Positions 47,108 through 59,515 of a stretch of DNA of 64,000 bases are shown here, piece after piece. Made by a program: the position numbers and the translations under genes. Source of the DNA: Thiohalomonas denitrificans. Lineage in GTDB: Bacteria; Pseudomonadota; Gammaproteobacteria; Thiohalomonadales; Thiohalomonadaceae. Numbering within the stretch: position 1 is the first letter of the stretch; each line of letters opens with the position of its first letter. Below the pieces are notes generated by a model, which ran no database searches, had not been told where the DNA came from, and saw only the letters and a list, made by a program, of their open reading frames with translations. The stretch is taken from contig NZ_JAENYR010000005.1 in NCBI RefSeq assembly GCF_016841685.1, forward strand, positions 1 to 64,000, given 5' to 3'.

Positions 47108-49132
47108 ATGAGCAAGTCATTTATTTTAAAATCCGATTATTCCCCCGCCGGGGACCAGCCTGAGGCGATCCACCGCCTCATCGAGGGGCTGGAGGCCGGA
47201 GAGGCCGGGCTGACCCTGTTAGGGGTGACCGGGTCAGGCAAGACCTTCACCATCGCCAACGTGATACAGGAACTGCAGCGTCCGACGCTGATCATGGCCC
47301 ACAACAAGACCCTGGCGGCCCAGCTTTACGGCGAAATGAAGGAATTTTTTCCGGAAAACGCCGTGGAGTACTTCGTCTCCTATTACGATTACTATCAGCC
47401 GGAGGCCTATGTGCCCTCCTCGGATACCTACATCGAGAAGGACGCCTCCATCAATGACCACATCGAACAGATGCGGTTATCAGCCACCAAGGCCCTGCTT
47501 GAACGGCCGGACACCATCCTGGTAGCAACGGTCTCTGCCATTTACGGGCTGGGCGATCCCCAGTCTTATCTGGGGATGGTGCTGCACTTGTCACGCGGCG
47601 AGACAGTGGCTCAGCGTCAGATCCTTCGCCGACTGGCGGAACTGCAATACACCCGTAACGACACCGAACTGCAACGCGGCAACTATCGGGTGCGCGGCGA
47701 AATTATCGACATTTTCCCCGCCGAGTCCGAACGCGAGGCCGTTCGGGTCGAACTGTTTGACGACGAAATCGAATCCCTGGCCTACTTCGACCCCCTTACC
47801 GGCGAGGTCCTCTCCCGGGTACCGCGACTGACGGTCTATCCCAAGACCCATTACGTCACACCGCGCCAGACCATTCTGGAGGCCATCGATCAGATCAAGG
47901 AAGAACTCAAGGCGCGCCTGGACGAACTCTACGCGGCCAACAAACTGGTGGAGGCGCAGCGCCTGGAGCAGCGGACCCGCTTCGACATCGAGATGATGAT
48001 CGAACTGGGCTACTGTTCGGGGATCGAGAACTACTCGCGTTACCTCTCCGGGCGAGCACCTGGTGAGCCGCCGCCGACGCTGTTCGATTATCTACCCGAC
48101 GACGCACTGCTGGTGGTCGACGAGAGCCACGTCACCGTCTCACAGATCGGCGCAATGTACCGGGGGGACCGCTCCCGCAAGGAGAACCTGGTCACCTACG
48201 GCTTCCGCCTCCCCTCGGCACTGGATAACCGTCCGTTGAAATTCGAGGAGTTCGAGCAAAAGGCCCCGCAGACCATCTTTGTCTCCGCCACGCCCGGAAA
48301 ATACGAATCGGGTCACTCGGGGGAAGTGATAGAACAGGTGGTACGTCCCACCGGGCTGGTGGACCCGGACCTGGAGGTCCGCCCCGCCACGACTCAAGTG
48401 GACGACCTGCTTTCGGAAATCCGCAAGCGGACCGCCAACAAGGAGCGAATCCTGGTCACCACCCTGACCAAGAAGATGGCCGAAGACCTGACCGATTATC
48501 TGCAGGAGCATGGTGCCAGGGTCCGCTACATGCACTCGGATATTGACACGGTAGAGCGGATGGAGATTATCCGCGATCTGCGCCTGGGCGAATTCGACGT
48601 ACTGGTAGGGATCAACCTGCTGCGTGAAGGTCTGGATATGCCCGAGGTCTCCCTGGTGGCCATTCTGGACGCCGACAAAGAGGGCTTTCTGCGCTCCGAG
48701 ACGGCGCTCATCCAGACCATCGGGCGGGCCGCCCGCAATGTGCACGGCAAGGCCATTCTCTATGCGGACAGGATCACCGGATCCATGCGCCGTGCGATTG
48801 ACGAGACGGACCGCCGCCGCGACCGGCAGACTATCTACAACGAGGCCCACGGGATTACCCCCAAGGGCATCCAAAAGGCCGTACGCGATATCCTCGAAAC
48901 GGGTTACCCGGGAGCACCCGGTACGGCAAAGCGCTACGCCAAAGTCGCCGAAAACGTCATCAGGTACGCCGGTCTGAGCCCGGCCGAGTTCCGGAAAACG
49001 CTCAAGGAACTGGAAGATAAAATGTACCAGCATGCCCGCAACCTCGAGTTTGAGGAGGCCGCCAACATGCGCGACGAGATCCACCAGCTCAAGGAACAGA
49101 ACATGGGACTGGGGGAGCCGGCTTCCGACTGA
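47108..49132 (+). CDS. uvrB: excinuclease ABC subunit B
   Basis: Damage-verification helicase of nucleotide excision repair, full length at 674 aa. Walker A is [13 protein letters not shown] and Walker [13 protein letters not shown]. The beta-hairpin region is [12 protein letters not shown], helicase motif VI appears as QTIGRAARN, and the UVR domain at the C terminus ([18 protein letters not shown]) contacts UvrC. It is complete and solitary. Confidence 0.98.
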   Translation: MSKSFILKSDYSPAGDQPEAIHRLIEGLEAGEAGLTLLGVTGSGKTFTIANVIQELQRPTLIMAHNKTLAAQLYGEMKEFFPENAVEYFVSYYDYYQPEAYVPSSDTYIEKDASINDHIEQMRLSATKALLERPDTILVATVSAIYGLGDPQSYLGMVLHLSRGETVAQRQILRRLAELQYTRNDTELQRGNYRVRGEIIDIFPAESEREAVRVELFDDEIESLAYFDPLTGEVLSRVPRLTVYPKTHYVTPRQTILEAIDQIKEELKARLDELYAANKLVEAQRLEQRTRFDIEMMIELGYCSGIENYSRYLSGRAPGEPPPTLFDYLPDDALLVVDESHVTVSQIGAMYRGDRSRKENLVTYGFRLPSALDNRPLKFEEFEQKAPQTIFVSATPGKYESGHSGEVIEQVVRPTGLVDPDLEVRPATTQVDDLLSEIRKRTANKERILVTTLTKKMAEDLTDYLQEHGARVRYMHSDIDTVERMEIIRDLRLGEFDVLVGINLLREGLDMPEVSLVAILDADKEGFLRSETALIQTIGRAARNVHGKAILYADRITGSMRRAIDETDRRRDRQTIYNEAHGITPKGIQKAVRDILETGYPGAPGTAKRYAKVAENVIRYAGLSPAEFRKTLKELEDKMYQHARNLEFEEAANMRDEIHQLKEQNMGLGEPASD

Positions 49133-49218
49133 ATGTGAAGGAATACCCGCAGAGGGGCAGAGTACGTGAAGATGAATCCTCGGGAGGACTTGATGTTCGC
49201 GGCGAATTCTACGCCTCC

Positions 49219-49354
49219 AGGAGCCTGTCCGAGAATAGCAATGGGCTCCAAAATGTAGGTTGGCGCTGAGGAACGAAGCCCAACAAAATCAGCGTTGGGG
49301 TTCGCATAACTCACCTCAACCTACAAAAAACGATGTTCCCGGGCAGGCTCCTAT
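49219..49354. repeat. nested inverted repeat after uvrB
   Basis: The outer arms AGGAGCCTGTCCGAGAA and TTCCCGGGCAGGCTCCT enclose the inner arms TGTAGGTTG and CAACCTACA. A similar outer arm, AAGAACCTGTCCAAGAATAG, occurs alone at 31325-31344. It has the look of a miniature element; no gene is present between uvrB and pyrF. Confidence 0.65.
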
Positions 49355-49358
49355 GCGT

Positions 49359-50060
49359 TTAGAGGCCGAGTTCCTCTTCGATCTTGCGAAGGGCTTCCAA
49401 CGGGTCTGAAGCGGCCGTAATCGGCCTTCCAATCACCAGGTAGTCGCTCCCCAAGCGGATGGCCTCACTCGGCGTGGTAATCCGTTTCTGATCGTCGGTC
49501 GCCGCCCAGGCCGGGCGAATCCCCGGGGTCACCAGGCAAAAGTCACCGGCAATCTCCCGCCGCAACCCGGTCACCTCTTTCGGCGAACAAACGACACCAT
49601 CCAGGCCGGCGCGCTGGGCCAGACTCGCCAAGTGTAAAACATTGACCTCCGGATCCTCGGGCAGCTGGATCTCTTTCAGGTCTTCGCTCCCCATGCTGGT
49701 GAGGATCGTCACCCCGATAAGCAGGGGGCGGCGCTGCCGCTTGTCGAGGGCCTCGCGCGCCGCTTCCATCATGCGGCGTCCGCCCAGTGCATGAACGTTG
49801 ACCATCCATACCCCCAAATCCGCGGCAGCCTCACAAGCCCTCGCCACCGTGTTGGGGATATCGTGAAACTTCAGGTCGAGGAAAACGTCATAGCCATCCG
49901 CCACCAGACGCTCCACCAGCCGAGGTCCTCCCCGAACAAACAATTCCTTTCCAACCTTCAGACGACATCGTTCGGGGCTCAGCCGTTCAACCAGTCTGAA
50001 AGCCTGCTCCAAATCAGGAAAGTCCAGTGCCACAATGATTTTAGGTCCGTCATCAGCCAT
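49359..50060 (-). CDS. pyrF: orotidine 5'-phosphate decarboxylase
   Basis: Last step of UMP synthesis; TIM-barrel enzyme of 233 aa. IIVALDFPD opens the barrel, KVGKELF holds a phosphate-path Lys, and [11 protein letters not shown] gives the catalytic Asp-Lys-Asp set. VTPGIRP and [12 protein letters not shown] complete the phosphate site. The ATG at 50060 is eight bases after lapB and gives the family length; the longer frame only overlaps lapB. Confidence 0.97.
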   Translation of the reverse strand: MADDGPKIIVALDFPDLEQAFRLVERLSPERCRLKVGKELFVRGGPRLVERLVADGYDVFLDLKFHDIPNTVARACEAAADLGVWMVNVHALGGRRMMEAAREALDKRQRRPLLIGVTILTSMGSEDLKEIQLPEDPEVNVLHLASLAQRAGLDGVVCSPKEVTGLRREIAGDFCLVTPGIRPAWAATDDQKRITTPSEAIRLGSDYLVIGRPITAASDPLEALRKIEEELGL

Positions 50061-50067
50061 GTTGGGC

Positions 50068-51237
50068 TTACTCTCCTTCAACACCGTGGATGGGCTTGAT
50101 AGTGCTCCACTGTTTGCAACCGGGACACTGCCAATGAAGCGTTCGGCCGTTAAAACCGCAGTGACCGCATATGTAGACCGGCTTGCCTGTGAGAATCTTA
50201 TCAACGAGAGTTTGGAGAATCGAGAAATCCTGCTTTGTTACTTCCCCGGAACCGGTTGCTTTCAATTCTATCAGCCGCGACATACCGCGCACCGAAGGAT
50301 GCTGCTCAAGGTAGTCGGTCAAAAACCCGACCGCCCGTTCTTCGCCCTCCACTCTTTGCAGCTGCCCCACCAGGGCCAGAGCAATAGTTGCGGAGCCATG
50401 GTGCTGCAGGATATCGGTCAGGAAAGCGGTGGCCTCCGACGGCCGCTGCAATGCGCTGTAGCATGCCTCTACCGGCCCGCTGACTTCCGGCAGATAGTCC
50501 GGATCCTGCTGTTCTACCCGCTTATATGCCTTGAGCGCCGCCTTCGGACTACCCGAGCTCAATAGCAATCGCCCTTCAATAAGACTGGCGCGCACGCAGC
50601 TTTTGTCCTCTGCGAGAGCCTTCTTCACCATCTTCTGAGCCTGCCCGGAACTCCCCCTTCCGAGTTCCATCTCGGCCAACTCGCAATAAAAGTGAGCGAT
50701 TGTGGGCCGCATCTGTTTCCCCGATCGACCATCAAGCCGTCGTGCCGTATCGATGGCCTTTTCCCACTCCTTCTCCTGTTGGTAAATATCGATCAATTGC
50801 TGTAGCGAAGGCGAGCCATAAGTACTATCTTCCACCAACTCAAAAAACAGGCTTTCAGCCCGGTCCAGCAGCCCGGCGCGCATATAGTCACGCCCGAGCT
50901 CGAAGAGCGCCTGGTTCCGTTGTTCTCGGGTCAGTGTCGGGCGGGCGATCAGGTTTTGATGAATCCGAATGGCGCGATCGACCTCACCACGTCGCAGAAA
51001 AAGATTCCCGAGTGCAAAGTGTGTCTCGACGGTTTCGCTGTCCACCTCCAGCATGTGGACAAAAACTTCAATCGCCTTATCCGGCTGTTCATTCAATAGA
51101 AAATTCAGTCCTTTGAAATAGGCCGACGAGAGTCGCGCGTCCCCGCCTTCACGCCCCTTTTGGTGCGACCGGCTTCCGGTCCACCAACCGGAGTAAGCAG
51201 CTACCGGAAGCAACAGAAACAGTAGCTCCAGCATCAT
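50068..51237 (-). CDS. lapB: lipopolysaccharide assembly protein B
   Basis: Protein of 389 aa (formerly YciM) that controls LpxC proteolysis through FtsH and coordinates lipopolysaccharide assembly. A transmembrane helix at the N terminus (about 2-19) anchors cytosolic TPR repeats (about 40-340). A rubredoxin-like zinc domain follows at the C terminus ([18 protein letters not shown]). It lies one base after lapA, the conserved partner. The first two codons are both ATG and either may start. Confidence 0.95.
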   Translation of the reverse strand: MMLELLFLLLPVAAYSGWWTGSRSHQKGREGGDARLSSAYFKGLNFLLNEQPDKAIEVFVHMLEVDSETVETHFALGNLFLRRGEVDRAIRIHQNLIARPTLTREQRNQALFELGRDYMRAGLLDRAESLFFELVEDSTYGSPSLQQLIDIYQQEKEWEKAIDTARRLDGRSGKQMRPTIAHFYCELAEMELGRGSSGQAQKMVKKALAEDKSCVRASLIEGRLLLSSGSPKAALKAYKRVEQQDPDYLPEVSGPVEACYSALQRPSEATAFLTDILQHHGSATIALALVGQLQRVEGEERAVGFLTDYLEQHPSVRGMSRLIELKATGSGEVTKQDFSILQTLVDKILTGKPVYICGHCGFNGRTLHWQCPGCKQWSTIKPIHGVEGE

Positions 51238-51238
51238 T

Positions 51239-51532
51239 TCAGCGGCTATCCCGAACCGGCAATTCCCTTATGTTCTGGATCTCCTGCTCAGCCAAACGCA
51301 ATCGCCGGCGCAGACGGTTAGTTTCATGCTTTCTGGCAAGGAGCATGCCAGCTGCAGTCACAAGACCCAACAGCGCACCCACGGCGAGCGCACCTACAAC
51401 CACGAGTGCCAGAGGAATCACGGCTTCGCCAAAGTAATAGTTAAGGTGAACATCGCCCGCATTCAGCACGGCAAACCCGAGCCCTACGGCAGCGAAGCAC
51501 AACAGAATGATTAAAGCTAGGATACGTTTCAC
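51239..51532 (-). CDS. lapA: lipopolysaccharide assembly protein A
   Basis: Inner-membrane protein of 97 aa (YciS family) with two transmembrane helices (about 4-22 and 42-66), the DVHLNYYFGEAVIPLAL linker and a basic cytosolic coiled tail (HETNRLRRRLRLAEQEIQN). It works with LapB in lipopolysaccharide control. The adjacent lapB supports the call. Confidence 0.93.
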   Translation of the reverse strand: MKRILALIILLCFAAVGLGFAVLNAGDVHLNYYFGEAVIPLALVVVGALAVGALLGLVTAAGMLLARKHETNRLRRRLRLAEQEIQNIRELPVRDSR

Positions 51533-51714
51533 TCTCTACCCCGGGAGGCCGACAACATATGGGCAAGATACTACAAAGGGGGGCTACTACTCCAACCAAT
51601 GCTTGCCCAAACCGGACATCCGAGCAAAACCCGGTTCGCATTATCTGTAAAACGCTTCGTTGGAGCGGTCAGTTACGAATTTTGGAAGAGAGGCGAAGAA
51701 ATTGGAATTGGCGA

Positions 51715-52035
51715 TTAAGCACCGCTGTCCCGAATTTCCAGTCCGCGTTCCATGCCCTCATTGACACGGTCCCGCAGCTCTTTGCCCGGCTTGAAATGAG
51801 GCACAAACTTCGAATCAAGAGCCACCGCTTCACCGGTTTTGGGATTACGACCCATGCGAGGGGGCCGATAGTGTAGCGAAAAGCTACCGAAGCCACGGAT
51901 TTCGATTCGATCGCCACTAGCCAGGGTCTGGGCCATATGCTCCAGTACCGTCTTCACCGCAAGCTCAACGTCTTTTTGCGCAAGCTGCGACTGTTTACTG
52001 GCAAGTATCTCGATCAGTTCGGATTTTGTCATCAT
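51715..52035 (-). CDS. ihfB: integration host factor subunit beta
   Basis: Protein of 106 aa of the HU/IHF family. [20 protein letters not shown] opens it, and [10 protein letters not shown] forms the DNA-intercalating arm. [17 protein letters not shown] is typical of the beta subunit. It pairs with IhfA at 31994-32296. It lies between rpsA and lapA, the standard order. A perfect 12-base-pair hairpin ends 18 bases upstream of the start, which may modulate its expression from the rpsA transcript. The C terminus is about ten residues longer than in E. coli. Confidence 0.96.
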   Translation of the reverse strand: MMTKSELIEILASKQSQLAQKDVELAVKTVLEHMAQTLASGDRIEIRGFGSFSLHYRPPRMGRNPKTGEAVALDSKFVPHFKPGKELRDRVNEGMERGLEIRDSGA

Positions 52036-52052
52036 GATATCCGCGAGAGAAT

Positions 52053-52079
52053 GGAGGTCCGGCTACGAGCCGGACCTCC
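52053..52079 (-). promoter_or_regulatory. strong hairpin in the rpsA-ihfB spacer
   Basis: GGAGGTCCGGCT and AGCCGGACCTCC pair perfectly around a three-base loop. There is no T-run on the minus strand (CATTCTCTCG), so it is not a classic terminator. It is 18 bases from the ihfB ATG and contains the anti-Shine-Dalgarno-like GGAGG. Confidence 0.6.
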
Positions 52080-52198
52080 CAATCGTACTGCTCACTGCTA
52101 ACTAGCTGTCGAATTAAACGCTAACCTAGTGCGGAAAAGCCAAAATGGACCCAACCCGGCTTTCCCTCGCTACAATCGGTCACTCGATAGGCAGCCAG

Positions 52199-53875
52199 TT
52201 AGTCGTTTTTCTTCTCCATCTGCTCCTTGAGCAGGTCGCCCAAGGTCGGATTGACTACCGCCGACTGTCGGCTGTAATCCTGCATGGCGTCGGCTTCTTC
52301 TTTCATGTCCTTCGCCTTGATGGAGAGATTGATGGTGCGGTTCTTCCGGTCGACACCGATAAATCTGGCTTCGACCTCCTCACCCTCGTTCAGCACGGTG
52401 CGGGCATCCTCGACGCGATCACGGGAGAGCTCGGAGGCACGCAGGAAGCCTTCCATCTGGTCGGCCAGCTGCACAACGGCACCCTTCGCATCCACTTCCT
52501 TGACCACACCCTTGACGATGCTGCCCTTCGGATGCTCAGCAACAAACGAGGAGAACGGATCCTGCTCGAGTTGCTTGATACCCAGAGAGATACGTTCACG
52601 CTCGGCGTCAATGGCCAGAATCGAGGCTTCGACTTCTTCGCCCTTTTTATAGTTGCGAACCGCCTCTTCGCCCGTCTCACTCCAGGAGATGTCGGAGAGG
52701 TGCACGAGACCGTCGATACCGCCGTCCAGGCCGATGAAGATACCGAAATCGGTGATGGACTTGATGTTGCCCGAGACCTTTTCACCCTTGTTGTGGGTGG
52801 CAGCGAACTCTTCCCATGGATTCGTGGCGCACTGCTTCATGCCCAGGGAGATTCGACGGCGTTCCTCGTCGATGTCGAGGATCATCACCTCAACCTCGTC
52901 ACCCAGCTGAACCACCTTGGAGGGATGGATATTCTTGTTGGTCCAGTCCATTTCGGAAACGTGGACCAGTCCCTCGACACCCTCTTCGATCTCCACGAAG
53001 GCACCGTAGTCGGTGAGATTGGTGACCTTCCCGTACAGCCGTGTGCCTTCCGGGTAACGACGAGTGATATCTTCCCATGGATCCTCGCCCAGCTGCTTGA
53101 GGCCCAGGGAAACGCGATTGCGTTCGCGATCGAACTTGAGGACCTTGACGTCGATCTCGTCGCCGACATTGACGATTTCGGAGGGGTGCTTGACCCGCTT
53201 CCATGCCATATCGGTGATGTGCAACAGACCATCGATGCCACCCAGATCCACGAAGGCGCCGTAATCGGTCAGGTTCTTGACGATACCCTTGACCACCTGG
53301 CCTTCCTGCAGGTTCTCCAGCAGGGCCTCGCGCTCTTCGGAGGTCTCGGCCTCGACGACGGCACGGCGGGAAACCACGACATTGTTGCGGCGACGGTCCA
53401 ACTTGATGACCTTGAACTCGAGCTCTTTACCTTCCAGATACGTGGTGTCCCGCACCGGGCGGACATCCACCAGAGAACCGGGCAGGAACGCTCGGATATC
53501 TTTGAGTTCAACGGTAAAGCCGCCTTTGACCTTGTCGACAATCCTGCCGTTGACGGTCTCACCGGCCTCGGATGCCTCTTCAAGGCGAGTCCAGGTTTCG
53601 GCACGCTTCGCTTTCTCACGAGACAGGCGAGTGGCACCGAAGCCGTCTTCGACGGCCTCCAACGCGACTTCCACCTCGTCGCCGACCTGCACTTCCAGCT
53701 CGCCGCTCTCGTTAAGGAACTGCTCGGTCGGAATCATGCCTTCCGACTTCAGTCCGGCGTTTACGACCACCACTTCCTGGCCTACATCCACAACGGTGCC
53801 GGTCACGATGGAGCCGGGGCGCATCTGGGTGTTGGTCAGACTCTGTTCAAAAAGTTCTGCAAAGCTTTCGCTCAT
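52199..53875 (-). CDS. rpsA: 30S ribosomal protein S1
   Basis: Six-domain S1 of 558 aa that brings mRNA to the 30S subunit. The S1 OB-fold repeats are visible through recurring [20 protein letters not shown] blocks ([60 protein letters not shown]). The N terminus is [13 protein letters not shown]. It lies between cmk and ihfB as in most gammaproteobacteria. The open frame on the opposite strand is a composition shadow. Confidence 0.98.
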   Translation of the reverse strand: MSESFAELFEQSLTNTQMRPGSIVTGTVVDVGQEVVVVNAGLKSEGMIPTEQFLNESGELEVQVGDEVEVALEAVEDGFGATRLSREKAKRAETWTRLEEASEAGETVNGRIVDKVKGGFTVELKDIRAFLPGSLVDVRPVRDTTYLEGKELEFKVIKLDRRRNNVVVSRRAVVEAETSEEREALLENLQEGQVVKGIVKNLTDYGAFVDLGGIDGLLHITDMAWKRVKHPSEIVNVGDEIDVKVLKFDRERNRVSLGLKQLGEDPWEDITRRYPEGTRLYGKVTNLTDYGAFVEIEEGVEGLVHVSEMDWTNKNIHPSKVVQLGDEVEVMILDIDEERRRISLGMKQCATNPWEEFAATHNKGEKVSGNIKSITDFGIFIGLDGGIDGLVHLSDISWSETGEEAVRNYKKGEEVEASILAIDAERERISLGIKQLEQDPFSSFVAEHPKGSIVKGVVKEVDAKGAVVQLADQMEGFLRASELSRDRVEDARTVLNEGEEVEARFIGVDRKNRTINLSIKAKDMKEEADAMQDYSRQSAVVNPTLGDLLKEQMEKKND

Positions 53876-53995
53876 TACTCCGTAACCTGAAAATATGAAA
53901 CCGCGTCGCCAGGGCGAGGCAGTTGGGCTGATGGTTATGTCCGATTCGCGGCGTCGGCGAATCCCCGTATTGCACTCTAGTTAAATGTAACCGTC

Positions 53996-54688
53996 TCAAT
54001 CTATTTCAATCTTGTCGGCGATGGCCGACATCACTTTTTCGAACACGTCCTGCACGCCGAGTTCGGAAGTGTCGATCACTATCGCATCTTCTGCAGGCCG
54101 GAGCGGCGAAGCGCTACGATTACTATCCCGCTCGTCCCGTTCGGCAATCTCTCGCAGAAGACTGGGCAGGTTAACATCCAAACCCTTTTGCTTCAACTGG
54201 TTATAACGCCTTTCCGCCCTGACCTCCCGGCTCGCTGTCAGAAAGATTTTGGCAGGCGCATCCGGAAATACCACTGTGCCCATGTCACGACCATCAGCGA
54301 CCAGACCCGGAGACTGTCGGAAGGCGCGCTGGCGCTGCAGCAAGGCCTCGCGAACGCATGAAAGCGCCGCAACCATTGAGGCATCGCTGCCACAACCCTC
54401 TGTGCGGATATCGTTGGTAACATCCTGGTTTTCCAGAAAAACCAGCGCGGTGCCGCCGCACTCCCCGGCCTCGAACTGCACGTCGAGACTGCCGGCGAGC
54501 TCGCCCAGGGCCCCCTCGTCATCCAGTGCCACACCACGCCGCCGGGCGGCAAGTGCGATGAGGCGGTAGAGGGCCCCGCTATCCAGGAAATGCCACCCCA
54601 GGCGCTTGGCCAGAAGCTGGCTGATCGTGCCCTTTCCGACCCCGCTGGGCCCGTCAACCGTAACCACCGGGACGTTATTCCGATCCAT
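53996..54688 (-). CDS. cmk: cytidylate kinase
   Basis: Phosphorylates CMP and dCMP; 230 aa. The P-loop is [14 protein letters not shown], the CMP-binding insert contains DVTNDIRTE, and [17 protein letters not shown] holds the conserved Arg-Asp. The ATG at 54688 has GGTGAG seven bases before it and is preferred to a GTG four codons earlier. Confidence 0.96.
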   Translation of the reverse strand: MDRNNVPVVTVDGPSGVGKGTISQLLAKRLGWHFLDSGALYRLIALAARRRGVALDDEGALGELAGSLDVQFEAGECGGTALVFLENQDVTNDIRTEGCGSDASMVAALSCVREALLQRQRAFRQSPGLVADGRDMGTVVFPDAPAKIFLTASREVRAERRYNQLKQKGLDVNLPSLLREIAERDERDSNRSASPLRPAEDAIVIDTSELGVQDVFEKVMSAIADKIEID

Positions 54689-54764
54689 TGTAGCTCTCAC
54701 CGTACTATAAGAAAGAAAAAGACCGCTCGCCGATCTTTGGCCTTTGGTCTTTGCTCGCCGGTAA

Positions 54765-54900
54765 CTGCTCGCCCGAGTGAGTATGCACGGTATAGGAGCC
54801 TGTCATCCCCGCGCAGGCGAACCGTCATCCCCGCGCAGGCGGGGATCCATTTTGCGCGATGCCACTGCTCTCTGGATTCCCGCCTACGCGGGAATGACGG
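54765..54900. repeat. REP-like element, second copy
   Basis: Shares TAACTGCTCGCCCG, CATCCCCGCGCAGGCGGGGA and TGGATTCCCGCCTACGCGGG with the copy at 14824-14964. Here the first CGCGCAGGCG half is duplicated. The arms pair into a long hairpin. Confidence 0.8.
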
Positions 54901-54935
54901 GGAGTGAACAGCTGGTTGCCAGTCTCTGGTCGTTG

Positions 54936-56389
<1,454 letters not shown>

Positions 56390-56404
56390 TGTCTTTTTGT
56401 ATTG

Positions 56405-56470
56405 AACCACGGGGAACACGGGGGAGAGAGATTGTTTCACATCCCTGTGCGCCCCGTGTCCCCCGTGGTT
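56405..56470. repeat. palindrome, CCACGGGG family, between tyrA and aroA
   Basis: Left arm ACCACGGGGAACACGGGGG, right arm GCCCCGTGTCCCCCGTGGT. The right arm supplies the TAA stop of tyrA (56471-56469). Confidence 0.85.
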
Positions 56471-57341
56471 AGCTATCGTCCGCCTTATCCACGAAACAGT
56501 CACGCGCCTCTTTGGCGCGGGTGAAGACCTCCAGCAGATAGTCGCCATCGCCGGACTCGATGGCTTGCCGCATCTGGTGAAGATCACCTTCGAACCGGTT
56601 CATCACCTTGAGGAGTGCATCACGGTTGGCCAGACAGATGTCGTGCCACATGCTTGGGTTGCTCGAGGCGATGCGGGTAAAGTCCCGGAAACCACCGGCG
56701 GCGTAGCGGAAGATCTCCGCCTTTTCATCAAGGGTGGCGAGGGTGTTGACCAAAGTGTAGGCCAGCAGGTGGGGCAGGTGGCTGGTAGCGGCGAACACCT
56801 CATCGTGGTGTTGGGGCGTCATGGTCTCGACCATTGCGCCGGTCTTCTCCCACATCGCCCGTACCGCCGCCGTGGCACCGGTGTCGCTCTCCGGCAATGG
56901 CGTGAGGATCACACGCCTGTGCTGAAACAGCTCAGCAAAGGACGCTTCCACTCCATTGCGTTCCGTCCCCGCGATCGGGTGACCGGGAACGAACCCGGGC
57001 GGACAGCGCACCCCGAATACCCGATGTGCGGCCGCCACTACCGAACCTTTGGTACTGCCCACATCCGTGATGATCGCACCATCGGCCAAATGGGGGCGAA
57101 TGGCTTCCAGAATGGACTCCATCGCCCCTACCGGGGTGCCGATAACCACCCCGTCGGCCCCATCCACGGCCTCCGCCGGATCGGTGCTATACCGGTCGAT
57201 AATGCCCAATTCGACCGCCCGCTCCAGCTGGGCCTCATCGCGCCCGCAGCCAATGATTTCTCCGACGCTATCGGCTGCCCGCAATGCGCGAGCCAGGGAA
57301 CCGCCGATCAGGCCGACGCCGATGATTGCCAAACGTCGCAC
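56469..57341 (-). CDS. tyrA: prephenate dehydrogenase
   Basis: Oxidative decarboxylation of prephenate to 4-hydroxyphenylpyruvate; 290 aa, monofunctional. The Rossmann motif is LAIIGVGLIGGSLARAL, then VGSTKGS and GHPIAGTERNGVEAS with the catalytic His. SHLPHLLAYTLVNTL belongs to the helical dimer domain. The GTG at 57341 follows TGAGG and lies eight bases after the aroF stop; it is preferred to an ATG 17 codons earlier that would overlap aroF. It could instead use arogenate. Confidence 0.94.
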   Translation of the reverse strand: MRRLAIIGVGLIGGSLARALRAADSVGEIIGCGRDEAQLERAVELGIIDRYSTDPAEAVDGADGVVIGTPVGAMESILEAIRPHLADGAIITDVGSTKGSVVAAAHRVFGVRCPPGFVPGHPIAGTERNGVEASFAELFQHRRVILTPLPESDTGATAAVRAMWEKTGAMVETMTPQHHDEVFAATSHLPHLLAYTLVNTLATLDEKAEIFRYAAGGFRDFTRIASSNPSMWHDICLANRDALLKVMNRFEGDLHQMRQAIESGDGDYLLEVFTRAKEARDCFVDKADDS

Positions 57342-57348
57342 CAGCGCC

Positions 57349-58365
57349 TCAGACGTCCCGACCGATGGCTTTGGCGATCCCCTTGAGCTCACCCATCAAC
57401 GCATTGAGTTCATCCGGCGTAATGGCCTGATCGGCATCGCACCAGGCCTCGCACGGACTCGGGTGCATCTCAACCAGGAGGCCGTCGGCGCCGGCAGCCA
57501 CCGCCGAGCGGGCCAGGGCCGGGACCATCCAGGCCTTGCCGCCGGCATGACTCGGATCGACGATGACCGGCAGGTGCGTCTCCTTCTTCAGGACCGGAAT
57601 GGCAGTGACGTCCAGGACATTGCGATAGGCGGTTTCGAAGGTACGAATTCCGCGCTCGCAGAAGATGATGTTGTGGTTTCCGCCGGCGGCAATGTACTCG
57701 GCCGACATCAGCCACTCCTTGATGGTCGCCGACATGCCGCGCTTGAGGATCACCGGCTTCTGGATCCGGCCCACCTCTTTCAGCAGATCGAAATTCTGCA
57801 TATTGCGGGTGCCGATCTGGATGGCATCCACGTTGTACTCGTCAAATGCATCCAGACTGCGCACATCCATCAATTCGGTGACAATCGGCAGCTTCTGCTT
57901 GTCCGCCGCAGCGCGAAAGATCTCCAGTCCTTCCACGCCGTGGCCCTGGAAGGAGTAGGGGCTGGTGCGCGGTTTGAAGGCCCCGCCCCGCATCAGCCGG
58001 CAACCCGCAGCGACAACCATTTCCGCCGCCCTGTCCATCTGTTCCTGCGTCTCCACGGAACAGGGACCGGCAATCACCTGCACGGTATTGCCGCCCAGCT
58101 TGACGCCGCCGATCTCCACCACGGTGTCCTCTTTGTGATAGGAGCGGGCGACGATCTTGTAGGGCCTCATAACCCGAATCACTTCCTCGACGCCGGGCAG
58201 CGCCTGCAACGCTTCCTTGTCCGCCTTGGTCTCGTCACCGATCGCGCCAATCACCGTGCGTTCGATGCCGCGGGAGACATTGCACCCCAATCCCATGGAC
58301 TCCAATCGTTTTTCCACGCCGGCGATATGCTTCTCACTGACATCGGTGCTCATGATGATAATCAT
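57349..58365 (-). CDS. aroF: DAHP synthase, AroF beta-type (I-beta)
   Basis: First step of the aromatic pathway, condensing PEP with erythrose 4-phosphate; 338 aa. An N-terminal ferredoxin-like regulatory domain (about 1-70, MIIIMSTDVSEKHIAG) precedes the TIM barrel with VIAGPCSVETQEQM, GGAFKPRTSPYSFQG, PVILKRGMSATIKEW and VDPSHAGGK. This is the Thermotoga/Bacillus-like I-beta form, not the E. coli AroF/G/H type. Its position between hisC and tyrA places it in the aromatic operon. Confidence 0.94.
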   Translation of the reverse strand: MIIIMSTDVSEKHIAGVEKRLESMGLGCNVSRGIERTVIGAIGDETKADKEALQALPGVEEVIRVMRPYKIVARSYHKEDTVVEIGGVKLGGNTVQVIAGPCSVETQEQMDRAAEMVVAAGCRLMRGGAFKPRTSPYSFQGHGVEGLEIFRAAADKQKLPIVTELMDVRSLDAFDEYNVDAIQIGTRNMQNFDLLKEVGRIQKPVILKRGMSATIKEWLMSAEYIAAGGNHNIIFCERGIRTFETAYRNVLDVTAIPVLKKETHLPVIVDPSHAGGKAWMVPALARSAVAAGADGLLVEMHPSPCEAWCDADQAITPDELNALMGELKGIAKAIGRDV

Positions 58366-58390
58366 TTCCTACTACCTCGTTACTCGGTTT

Positions 58391-59494
58391 TCAGCGCCCC
58401 AGAACCTCGTTCAGGGCCTTCAGGACTCTTTCATTCTGTTCGGCGGTACCGATGGTGATGCGCAAATGGTCCGGCATGCCGTAACCGGCAATCGGTCGGA
58501 CAATAACGCCCACGCGCAGCAGCGCCTCATAGACCGGACCGGCCTGACCCACATTCACCGAGATGAAGTTGCCGACCGACCCGATATAGGAAAGGCCGAG
58601 CGTATCGAAACCAGCGGCCAGCTGTTTCATACCCTCGGCGTTCACCTTCAGAGTCCTGGAAAGATGGGCGTCATCATCCAACGCCGCCCCGGCAGCCGCA
58701 AGGGCGACACTGTTGACGTTGAATGGGGGGCGCACCCGGTTCAGCAGATCCGCCACGCCCGGATGCGATATCCCGTAACCGACGCGCAGCCCGGCAAGGC
58801 CGTGACACTTCGAGAAGGTCCGGCTGACGACCAGATTGGGGTACTTTTCCACCCAGGCCACGGCATCGGGGTAATCCGGTGCCAGATAGCGACCGTACTC
58901 GAAGTAGGCCTCGTCCACCACCACGACCGTCTCGGCGGACACTTTGGCGATGAACGCCTCCAGCTCATCACCGCGAAGCCAGGTGCCGGTCGGGTTGTTG
59001 GGGTTGGCCACGAATACCACTTTGGTTTCCGGGGTGATCGCCGCCGCCATGGCCGCCAGGTCGTGTCCCCACTCCCTGGCCGGCACGGAAACGGGCCTGG
59101 CCGAGGCGGTCATCGCCAGGATTGGGTAGATGGCAAAGGCGTGTTCCGAAAACAGCACCGTATCTCCCGGCTGCACGAAGGCGCGTACCACGAATTCCAG
59201 AATATCGCTGGAGCCATTGCCGAGGGTAATGCGCTCCATCGCCACCCCCATCCGTTCCGCGAGATTCTGCTTCAGGCGGAAACCATTGCCGTCCGGATAG
59301 AGCCCGACATCCATCATCGCCTTGCGACCCGCCTCGACGGCGAGCGGGCTCGGCCCGAGCGGATTCTCGTTGGAAGCCAGCTTCACCGCGTTAGTGATGC
59401 CCAGCTCCCGCTCCAGCTCCTCAATCGGCTTGCCGGGTTGATAAGGCTGCAGCCCACGCACACCAGGCGCCGCCCGTTCAGTAAAGTCAGTCAT
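58391..59494 (-). CDS. hisC: histidinol-phosphate/aromatic aminotransferase
   Basis: PLP enzyme of 367 aa. AGNxSSD-like GNGSSDILEFVVRAF, NPNNPTGTW, DEAYFEYG and the PLP lysine in SRTFSKCHGLAGLRVGYG mark the HisC family. In this operon position, next to pheA and tyrA, it is generally taken to serve phenylalanine and tyrosine synthesis as well as histidine, which is inference from context. It starts just before the palindrome-filled gap to pheA. Confidence 0.94.
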   Translation of the reverse strand: MTDFTERAAPGVRGLQPYQPGKPIEELERELGITNAVKLASNENPLGPSPLAVEAGRKAMMDVGLYPDGNGFRLKQNLAERMGVAMERITLGNGSSDILEFVVRAFVQPGDTVLFSEHAFAIYPILAMTASARPVSVPAREWGHDLAAMAAAITPETKVVFVANPNNPTGTWLRGDELEAFIAKVSAETVVVVDEAYFEYGRYLAPDYPDAVAWVEKYPNLVVSRTFSKCHGLAGLRVGYGISHPGVADLLNRVRPPFNVNSVALAAAGAALDDDAHLSRTLKVNAEGMKQLAAGFDTLGLSYIGSVGNFISVNVGQAGPVYEALLRVGVIVRPIAGYGMPDHLRITIGTAEQNERVLKALNEVLGR

Positions 59495-59515
59495 TACCTG
59501 TATTCACTAAATAAA

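Noticed and set aside
52145-53890. 581-codon open frame opposite rpsA
   Set aside because: Mirror of the S1 coding strand. The S1 repeats on the minus strand are unmistakable.
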